From contig JAVBMU010000031.1 in assembly GCA_031552185.1 (NCBI GenBank), positions 27,720 to 91,719 on the forward strand: a stretch of 64,000 bases of DNA. The letters are read 5' to 3'. The stretch comes from JAVBMU01 sp031552185. GTDB taxonomy: Bacteria > Actinomycetota > Actinomycetes > Actinomycetales > Cellulomonadaceae. The position numbers and the translations under genes are program-made. The notes under the pieces were generated by a model, which saw only the letters and a list, made by a program, of their open reading frames with translations, did not search any database and was not told the origin of the DNA. Shown here piece by piece: positions 58,521-64,000 of the stretch (position 1 is the first letter of the stretch; every line of letters begins with the position of its first letter).

Positions 58521-58551
58521 AACCCCCGGCGGGATGCCCGTCGGGGGTTTT
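58521..58551 (+). terminator. Rho-independent terminator after the tRNA cluster
   Basis: AACCCCCGGCGGG-ATG-CCCGTCGGGGGTT with one G-T pair, followed by TT. One of the few classical hairpin-plus-T-run terminators in the window. Confidence 0.85.
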
Positions 58552-58644
58552 GTCGTCTTCTCGCGACGACGCAGTTTCACGGGACTTGCACCCGTGTGAG
58601 CAGGCAGGTTGAGTGGGACGAGCAGACACGGCGAAAGGGCTGAC

Positions 58645-59079
58645 ATGAGCGACAGGGGCGAGGTTCACCCGCCGAACGACCCGCAAACATCCGAGCGCTC
58701 GGCCGGCATCGGCGAACTGCTCGAACGCGTGAGCGCACAGACGTCCAAATTGGTCCGCACCGAGATCGCGCTGGCGAAGCTGGAACTCGCGCAGAAGGCC
58801 AAGCAAGGCGGGATCGGCGCGGCCCTGCTCGGCACCGCCGGCGTCCTGGTGCCCTACATCCTCACCGTCCTGATCTTCGCGGCGGTGGCCGGCCTCGCCG
58901 TCGTCTGGCCGTGGTGGCTTGCCGCGCTCACCGTGGCCGGCGTTCTGATCATCTTCGCGGCGATCCTGGCCGCGATCGGAATCTCGAGGTTGCAGCGCAG
59001 CGCCCCGCCCACGCCGGAGACCACCCAAGTCACCGTCAAGCAGGATGTCGCGTCGATCAAGGAAGGACTGCACCGGTGA
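58645..59079 (+). CDS. Phage-holin-like (Phage_holin_3_6 type) membrane protein
   Basis: 144 residues from the ATG after GAAAGGG. An amphipathic N-terminal helix (IGELLERVSAQTSKLVRTEI) leads to two membrane helices (LLGTAGVLVPYILTVLIFAA and WWLAALTVAGVLIIFAAILA) and a polar C-terminus. This family is common and chromosomal in actinobacteria, not a phage gene; function is unknown. It overlaps the DUF3618 gene (GTGA), its usual partner. Confidence 0.9.
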   Translation: MSDRGEVHPPNDPQTSERSAGIGELLERVSAQTSKLVRTEIALAKLELAQKAKQGGIGAALLGTAGVLVPYILTVLIFAAVAGLAVVWPWWLAALTVAGVLIIFAAILAAIGISRLQRSAPPTPETTQVTVKQDVASIKEGLHR

Positions 59080-59714
59080 GCGAACACCCGCAGGACCGCG
59101 CGCAAGCCGCCACACCGGCCGGACCGGCCGACACCACCGCCGCCGAGTTGCCCGGAGCCATGGCCGACGCCGAAGCCGAGGCGCGGGCCGCCAAGGACGC
59201 GGCGCGGGCCGAGGCGCGGGCCGCCAAGGACGCCGCGCGGGCCGAGGCGCAGGCCGCCGCGGCCGAGGCCAGGGCGGCGGAGCGGGCCGACGTCGCGGCG
59301 CGGGCCGAGGCCGCCGCCGTTCGGGCCAAGGCAGAGGCCGAGGCCGCGGCCGAGGCGAAAGGCGAGGCCAAGGCGGAGGCCAAGGCCGACGCGAAGGCGA
59401 AGCGGGCCGAGGCGAAGGCGAAGCCCAAGGCCCCCAAGCCTTCCCAGAGCGAACTCGAGGCGGAACTCGCGCGCACGCGGGTGGAACTCGCCGTCGCCCT
59501 GAACGACCTCGTCACCGAACTCGACCCGCGGACCCAGGCAGCCAAAGCGGGCCGGGTGGCCCGGGTCGCCGCCGGCGACGCCGGCGGGCTCCTGACCGGC
59601 GCCGGCCTGCCCGAGGATGCCCGGCGCGCCCGCAACGCCAAGGTGCTGCTCGGCGTCGCCGCCGCCGGAGTCGCCCTCATCGCCCTGCGGCTCCTGAGCC
59701 GCCGGCACCACTGA
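59076..59714 (+). CDS. DUF3618 protein with long Ala/Lys-rich helix
   Basis: 212 residues. Residues ~35-120 are an Ala/Glu/Lys/Arg repeat (RAAKDAARAEA twice, then AKAEAEA-type blocks) expected to be a long single helix or coiled coil. The DUF3618 core follows (ELARTRVELAVALNDLVTEL) and then a C-terminal membrane helix (VLLGVAAAGVALIALRLL). The DNA at the 3' end merges into a 17-bp tandem repeat. With the preceding holin-like protein it probably forms an envelope-associated pair. Confidence 0.85.
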   Translation: MSEHPQDRAQAATPAGPADTTAAELPGAMADAEAEARAAKDAARAEARAAKDAARAEAQAAAAEARAAERADVAARAEAAAVRAKAEAEAAAEAKGEAKAEAKADAKAKRAEAKAKPKAPKPSQSELEAELARTRVELAVALNDLVTELDPRTQAAKAGRVARVAAGDAGGLLTGAGLPEDARRARNAKVLLGVAAAGVALIALRLLSRRHH

Positions 59715-59778
59715 GCCGCCGGCACCACTGAGCCGCCGGCACCACTGAGCCGCCGGCACCACTGAGCCGCCGACCACT
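59696..59778. repeat. 17-bp tandem repeat at the 3' end of the DUF3618 gene
   Basis: GAGCCGCCGGCACCACT is present four times exactly (59696, 59713, 59730, 59747) and then once in shortened form. The first copy contains the last codons and the stop. The array looks like a slippage expansion. Confidence 0.9.
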
Positions 59779-59843
59779 GAGCCGCCCCGGGAACCAGGGC
59801 TCTACCTCCCGCAGGGAGCCGGCCTCGGAGCGCGTCAGACGCA

Positions 59844-59881
59844 CGAACGGCGACCGTCACCGAAGTGACGGTCGCCGTTCG
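59844..59881. terminator. Perfect 17-bp hairpin
   Basis: CGAACGGCGACCGTCAC, loop CGAA, then the exact complement. It lies between DUF3618 (+) and bldC (-), which converge, and is followed at once by a second hairpin with the same loop. Confidence 0.8.
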
Positions 59882-59883
59882 CT

Positions 59884-59940
59884 CCTCGGCGGCGTCGGAT
59901 GTCTGCCCTGATCGAAATCAGGGCAGACCTTCCGCCGAGG
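59884..59940. terminator. Second nested hairpin with CGAA loop
   Basis: An inner perfect stem GTCTGCCCTGAT-CGAA-ATCAGGGCAGAC (59901-59928) is enclosed by CCTCGGCGG (59884-59892) and CCGCCGAGG (59932-59940). Probably the terminator for bldC on the minus strand. The remaining ~145 bp before the bldC stop show no gene. Confidence 0.75.
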
Positions 59941-60084
59941 CATGAGCCGATCGACCGATGCCGGTCCTCGCTCTTCCTGGGCCGCGCGACGTGCGCGCGG
60001 CCCCCCTTCTCACCTGTTCCGCACGGGCGCCGGGCCCACCGTGGACCGGACCGACGCCAGTGGGAACAGAGTCATCGACGCGGC

Positions 60085-60297
60085 CTATTCCGACGTCGAC
60101 CCATCGAGGGACTCACTGGCAGCACCGAGCAGCGCCCGGACCTCCGACTCCCGGTAACGGCGGTGACCGCCGAGAGTGCGGATGGACGAGAGCTTGCCGG
60201 CCTTGGCCCAGCGAGTGACCGTCTTCGGGTCGACACGGAAAAGGCTGGCGACTTCGGCGGGAGTGAGCAAGACCTCGGACTCACCATGCATGGACAT
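60085..60297 (-). CDS. bldC: BldC-type MerR-family developmental regulator
   Basis: 70 residues, a single small winged DNA-binding domain: LLTPAEVASLFRVDPKTVTRWAKAGKLSSIRTLGGHRRYRESEV region, nearly the same as BldC of Streptomyces, where it delays the start of development. The ATG after AGGAGGAGG decides the start; the longer frame upstream is noise. Nearby purF, purM and DUF3073 genes match the streptomycete neighbourhood. Confidence 0.95.
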   Translation of the reverse strand: MSMHGESEVLLTPAEVASLFRVDPKTVTRWAKAGKLSSIRTLGGHRRYRESEVRALLGAASESLDGSTSE

Positions 60298-60657
60298 CAC
60301 GACACCTCCTCCTAGCGGCGTGCTGGTCCGGCGATCACGCCGGATCATGGGGACAGCTTCCGCCACATACTCCATTGTGACCAGCATGCGGAGATCGCAC
60401 GACTTGAGCGACGGGTGAATTAGGAGCCCTATGGTCGGAACACGGCGAACGGCCCCTCCCCCCGGGCCTAGCGTACGCCGTACGACGCGGATTTCACGTG
60501 CAGACACTGTGAGAAGGGATCAACTGCCCCGAAGTCGACTGGCTGGAATGCCCCCGGGGCATGTACCGTTATGCTCTGAACAGATGAAACTTCACCCCGG
60601 GGCCGCGCGTGGTGAGCACGACGCCGCCCCGCTTCCACGTTAGAGGGGGTCGGAGCC
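60298..60657. promoter_or_regulatory. Divergent regulatory region bldC / DUF3073
   Basis: 360 bp without a gene. On the plus strand TATGCT at 60570-60575 may be the -10 for the DUF3073 gene. ATGCCCC-C-GGGGCAT (60548-60562) overlaps its -35 region, a possible operator. GCGTACGCCGTACGACGC near 60471 is a second imperfect palindrome. The long gap suggests complex control of bldC. Confidence 0.4.
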
Positions 60658-60867
60658 ATGGGCCGCGGCCGTCAGAAGGCAAAGCAGACCAAGGTTGCTC
60701 GGGCGCTGAAGTACTACAGCCCGGAAACCAACTACCGAGCCCTCGAGCAAGAACTCACCGGTCACCGCCACACCGACGTGGTCACTGACGCGCGTTATGA
60801 AGGCGACCGGGCGGACGAGTTCGACGGCTATGACCAGCGGTACACCGACTGGGCGGACGACCGCTGA
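60658..60867 (+). CDS. DUF3073 protein
   Basis: 69 residues, basic N-terminus (MGRGRQKAKQTKVARALKYY) and acidic C-terminus, an actinobacteria-specific small family. No function is known. GAGGGGG lies upstream of the ATG. Short but fully supported by family conservation and by its place between purM and bldC. Confidence 0.93.
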   Translation: MGRGRQKAKQTKVARALKYYSPETNYRALEQELTGHRHTDVVTDARYEGDRADEFDGYDQRYTDWADDR

Positions 60868-60909
60868 CCACTCGGAGCGCGCTGGGTTGACCAGCGGCGA
60901 CGAGCATCC

Positions 60910-60955
60910 GGCGTCGGACCACCGGGAATCAAACCCCGGGTACGGGTCCGACGCC
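60910..60955. terminator. Long stem between DUF3073 and purM
   Basis: GGCGTCGGACC and GGTCCGACGCC are exact 11-bp complements enclosing an inner ACCGGG/CCCGGGT hairpin. Bidirectional terminator for the convergent genes. The rest of the 288-bp gap has only a direct repeat near purM. Confidence 0.75.
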
Positions 60956-61105
60956 GTCGTAATGCTCAAACAAGTCTGGCACCGACCGCCCGCGGGGCGG
61001 GGCCGAGCGTTCGGCACCTTGTTCGCTATACGTGAACAAATTGCCGCGAACTCCGGCTCGATTCGGGCGGCTCCCGGGGCGCATTTGGGCTTCCGAGGAC
61101 ACTTT

Positions 61106-61157
61106 GCGGCACCCCCGCGACCCGGTCGGCGGTCGGCGGCACCCCCGCGACCCGGTC
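61106..61157. repeat. 22-bp direct repeat at the purM 3' end
   Basis: GCGGCACCCCCGCGACCC followed by GGTC occurs at 61106-61127 and 61136-61157 (30-bp period); the second copy touches the purM stop codon. Confidence 0.8.
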
Positions 61158-62295
61158 AGCGGTAATCCCCCACCAACCGCACGGCGCCGCCCGTGATGCC
61201 CTTCGTCCCTGCCACGACGTCCGCGGCCCCCGCGGAACCCCCCGCGGGCACGCCCGCCGCGCCGGTGCGAACGTCCCCGAGCACCCAGGCGGGCAGGCTG
61301 AGCGCGGCACACCGAGCGAGGGCCGCGCTCGCCCCGGCGGCGCCGACCACCAGGACCATGCCGACGCCGAGGTTGAAGGTGCCCTCCCAGTCGGACCGCG
61401 GCACGTCGCCGAGTTCGCGCAGCACCCGGAACACGGGCGGCACCTGCCAACTGCCCCGCTCGACGGACGCGACGAACCCCGCCGGCAGCACCCGGGCCAG
61501 GTTGGCCGCCAGTCCGCCGCCCGTGACGTGCGCGATGGCGTGCACCTGCGCGGCCGGATCCGCGGCCAGGGCCAGGCAGTCGGCGGCGTAGACCCGGGTC
61601 GGCTCGAGCAGTTCCTCGCCCAGGGTCCGGCCGAACTCCGGGACCGACCGGTCCAAGCCCCAGCCGGCTCGGGCGACGACGGCGCGCGCCAACGAGTAGC
61701 CGTTCGAGTGCAGGCCGGAGGACGCGAGGCCGATCAGCACGTCGCCGTCGGCGACCCGCTCCGGCCCGAGCAACGCGGCTGCGTCGACGATCCCCGTGGC
61801 CGCGCCGGCTACGTCGTACTCGTCCGGACCCAGCAGGCCGGGGTGCTCAGCCGTCTCGCCACCCAGCAGGGCCGTTCCGGCGGCCGTACAGGCCGCCGCG
61901 ATACCCCGTACGATGTCCGCGATTCGCTCGGGCACCACCCGGCCGCAGGCGATGTAGTCGGTCATGAACAATGGCCGCGCGCCCACCACGACCAGGTCGT
62001 CGACCACCATGCCCACGAGGTCGAAGCCGATCGTGTCGTGCCGGTCGAGGGCCTGGGCGATCGCCACCTTGGTGCCCACCCCGTCTGTCGACGTGGCGAG
62101 GACTGGCCGACGGTAGGCCGCCAGACCATCCGGTCCGCCGACGTCGTACAGGCCCGCGAACCCGCCCACGCCGCCGAGGACGCGCGGCCCGTGGGTGGCC
62201 CGCACGGCGTCGCGCATCAGCTCCACGGCGCGGTCCCCCGCCGCGGTGTCGACGCCGGCGGCGGCGTACGTCAAGGGCTGCTGGGCGTCGGGCAC
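61156..62295 (-). CDS. purM: Phosphoribosylformylglycinamidine cyclo-ligase
   Basis: AIR synthetase, step five of de novo purine synthesis. 379 residues from the GTG after AAGGAG; the extra 15 codons upstream lack support. Motifs: LATSTDGVGTKV, DLVGMVVDDLVVVGARPLF, LLGGETAEHPG, GLASSGLHSNGYSLAR and AHVTGGGLAANLARVLP. It follows purF by 41 bp. Confidence 0.97.
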   Translation of the reverse strand: MPDAQQPLTYAAAGVDTAAGDRAVELMRDAVRATHGPRVLGGVGGFAGLYDVGGPDGLAAYRRPVLATSTDGVGTKVAIAQALDRHDTIGFDLVGMVVDDLVVVGARPLFMTDYIACGRVVPERIADIVRGIAAACTAAGTALLGGETAEHPGLLGPDEYDVAGAATGIVDAAALLGPERVADGDVLIGLASSGLHSNGYSLARAVVARAGWGLDRSVPEFGRTLGEELLEPTRVYAADCLALAADPAAQVHAIAHVTGGGLAANLARVLPAGFVASVERGSWQVPPVFRVLRELGDVPRSDWEGTFNLGVGMVLVVGAAGASAALARCAALSLPAWVLGDVRTGAAGVPAGGSAGAADVVAGTKGITGGAVRLVGDYR

Positions 62296-62336
62296 GGTCG
62301 GGCTCCTTCGGGTGGTCGCGGGGGTGCCCGGCCGGG

Positions 62337-63881
62337 TCACGGGCGGTCGAGGGCGGTGGCGCCGCCGGCGCCGACCGTGAGCGAGTTCAGCCCGTCGGCG
62401 GGCGGCCCGAGCGGCAACTCGTCCTGCTCGAGCAGGTTCTTACCCAGGTGTTCCCCCGGGGGCAACGGAATCGGGTAGTGGCCGGTGAAGCACGCCGCAC
62501 ACAGCTGCGTGGGCGCCTGCTCGGTCGCCGCGACCATGCCGGCCAACGAGATGAAGCCGAGCGAATCCGCCCCGAGCGACGCCGCGATGTCCTCCGGTGC
62601 CAGCCCGTTCGCAATCAGTTCCGCGCGGGAGGCGAAGTCGATCCCGTAGAAGCACGGCCACTTCACGGGCGGCGAGCTGATCCGCACGTGTACCTGGGCG
62701 GCGCCGGCCTCGCGCAGCATCCGGATCAAGGCCCGCTGCGTATTGCCCCGCACGATGGAGTCATCCACCACCACCAGGCGCTTGCCCCGGATGACGTGCC
62801 GCAACGGGTTGAGCTTCAGCCGGATGCCCAGACGGCGCAGGGTGTCCGAGGGCTGGATGAACGTTCGGCCCACGTAGGCGTTCTTGGTCAGCCCCTGGCC
62901 GAACGGAATGCCCGATTCCTGGGCGTACCCGATCGCGGCCGGCGTGCCCGACGACGGCACCGGCATCACCAGATCCGCCTCGGCCGGGTGCTCGCGGGCC
63001 AGCCGGCGGCCCATCTCCACCCGGGCAGCGTGCACCGACCGGCCGTGGATCACATTGTCCGGCCGGGCGAGGTAGACGTACTCGAAGACGCAGCCCGCCC
63101 GGGCGATGGGCGCGAACCGCGTGGAGCGCAGTCCGTCCGCGTCGATCGCCAGCAGTTCGCCCGGCTCGACCTCCCGAACGAACGACGCGCCGACGATGTC
63201 CAGGGCAGGCGTCTCGCTGGCCACCACCCAGCCGCGGTCCAGCCGGCCGAGCACCAGCGGTCGCACCCCCTGGGGGTCCCGCGCGGCGTACAGCGTCTGT
63301 TCGTCCATGAACACCAGGCTGAATGCGCCCTGCAAGCGTCCGAGTACCTCGGCCGCGGTGGTCTCCAGCGGATGGTCGGGGTCGCCCTGCAGCAGGGCGG
63401 TGATCAGGGCGGTATCGGTGGTCGCGCCGTGGGCCAGTTCGCCGCCGCGCTTGGCGCCGTAGCGCTCCGCGACGAGGCGGACCAGCTCCGCCGAATTGGT
63501 CAGGTTGCCGTTGTGGCCGAGCGCGACGCTCCCCGTCGCCGTCGCGCCCAGCGTCGGCTGGGCGTTCTGCCACGTCACCCCGCCGGTCGTGGAGTACCGG
63601 CAGTGCCCGATGGCGATATGCCCCTGCAGCGAGCCCAGCGTCGCCTCATCGAAGACCTGAGAAACCAGGCCCATGTCCTTGAAGACCACGATCTGTTCGC
63701 CGTTGCTGGTGGCGATGCCCGCAGACTCCTGGCCGCGGTGCTGCAAGGCGTACAGGCCGAAGAATGCGAGCTTCGCGACCTCCTCGCCGGGTGCCCAGAC
63801 GCCGAAGACGCCGCAGGCGTCCTGCGGCCCCTTCTCGCCGGGCATCAGATCGTGGTTGAGCAGTCCGTCTCCGCGCGCCAC
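62337..63881 (-). CDS. purF: Amidophosphoribosyltransferase
   Basis: First committed step of purine synthesis: PRPP plus glutamine to phosphoribosylamine. The GTG chosen gives the streptomycete-like N-terminus RGDGLLNHDLMPGEKGPQ before the nucleophile Cys (DACGVFGVWAPG, C23), which is exposed by removal of the propeptide. The glutaminase part (ALQHRGQESAGI, HCRYSTTG, LGHNGNLTN) is followed by the PRTase loop VVVDDSIVRGNTQRAL, then Cys residues near the C-terminus (LCAACFTGHYP) that suggest an Fe-S cluster. 514 residues, standard. Confidence 0.97.
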   Translation of the reverse strand: MARGDGLLNHDLMPGEKGPQDACGVFGVWAPGEEVAKLAFFGLYALQHRGQESAGIATSNGEQIVVFKDMGLVSQVFDEATLGSLQGHIAIGHCRYSTTGGVTWQNAQPTLGATATGSVALGHNGNLTNSAELVRLVAERYGAKRGGELAHGATTDTALITALLQGDPDHPLETTAAEVLGRLQGAFSLVFMDEQTLYAARDPQGVRPLVLGRLDRGWVVASETPALDIVGASFVREVEPGELLAIDADGLRSTRFAPIARAGCVFEYVYLARPDNVIHGRSVHAARVEMGRRLAREHPAEADLVMPVPSSGTPAAIGYAQESGIPFGQGLTKNAYVGRTFIQPSDTLRRLGIRLKLNPLRHVIRGKRLVVVDDSIVRGNTQRALIRMLREAGAAQVHVRISSPPVKWPCFYGIDFASRAELIANGLAPEDIAASLGADSLGFISLAGMVAATEQAPTQLCAACFTGHYPIPLPPGEHLGKNLLEQDELPLGPPADGLNSLTVGAGGATALDRP

Positions 63882-64000
63882 GCGGTCCAGTCTCGCACAC
63901 GGCCGACCCGGCAAGCCGGCCTGTTTCACCGGACGCTTCCGGCCGCCGGATCCGGGTCCGAATCCCGACGACGGCCCGTGCCGCCGGCGCCGGCGGCGCC
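63882..64000 (-). promoter_or_regulatory. Upstream region of purF, truncated by the window edge
   Basis: 119 bp of very GC-rich sequence. I see no recognisable box, and the longer in-frame start at 63929 has no ribosome site. Nothing else is supported. Confidence 0.25.

Noticed and set aside
58645..59079. Prophage holin
   Set aside because: Family is chromosomal and widespread in actinobacteria; no phage genes are near and it pairs with DUF3618.
58453..59115. 220-residue minus-strand open frame
   Set aside because: Overlaps tRNA-Phe, its terminator and the holin-like gene; no domain.

Overview
This is a very GC-rich (roughly 70% or more) actinobacterial chromosome segment. Mycothiol synthase, a BldC-type regulator, a DUF3073 protein, a holin-like/DUF3618 pair, a tRNA-Glu/Asp/Phe cluster and a purF-purM-DUF3073-bldC block all point to an actinomycete. 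The last block resembles the arrangement in Streptomyces and relatives. I cannot fix the genus from sequence alone. Most genes are tightly packed and translationally coupled by ATGA/GTGA overlaps, and several probably have leaderless mRNAs.

Region by region. (1) 0-12.5 kb is a coupled envelope-signalling operon: FHA protein, membrane Ser/Thr kinase, a 1933-residue surface protein with about eleven Ig/cadherin-like and two FnIII-like units, MoxR ATPase, DUF58 protein and a TgpA-type transglutaminase whose catalytic Cys and His are replaced. (2) 12.7-20 kb holds a HAD-IB phosphatase, a MacB/FtsX-type ABC exporter pair, gluconokinase and acetyl-CoA synthetase. (3) 20-28.6 kb is a seven-gene catabolic operon read leftward: lipoprotein binding protein, permease, ATPase, nucleoside hydrolase, TIM-barrel epimerase, nucleotide-kinase-like protein and GH32 enzyme. 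It is divergent from a ROK regulator. (4) 28.6-29.2 kb is a gene-free stretch with two symmetric 20-bp-period inverted repeat arrays. (5) 29.3-33.7 kb carries mshD, ppk and a NUDIX-phosphohistidine phosphatase fusion.

(6) 33.7-43.2 kb is the most unusual part: eight co-oriented genes encoding a STAND-like ATPase with a degenerate Walker A, an SPFH-like coiled-coil protein, a DUF4407 membrane protein, a LuxR-type response regulator, a small unknown protein, a multi-TM histidine kinase, a CHAT caspase-like protease, and a second CHAT-like protein that keeps the Cys but has lost the His. I read it as a candidate undescribed signal-gated conflict or cell-fate module.

(7) 43.2-58 kb has low-affinity phosphate uptake (pit plus a DUF47/PhoU-like gene), an unknown conserved protein, a sugar MFS porter, a MarR regulator, msrB, an M50-like membrane peptidase, tRNA-Lys with an integrase remnant beside it, a SpoU methyltransferase, a VOC protein, a PfkB kinase, surE, a VanY-type peptidase, galE, a CDF metal exporter with its ArsR regulator, and a small zincin. 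(8) 58-64 kb has three tRNAs, the holin-like/DUF3618 pair, bldC, DUF3073, purM and purF. Convergent gene ends are marked by long perfect hairpins with little or no T-tract.
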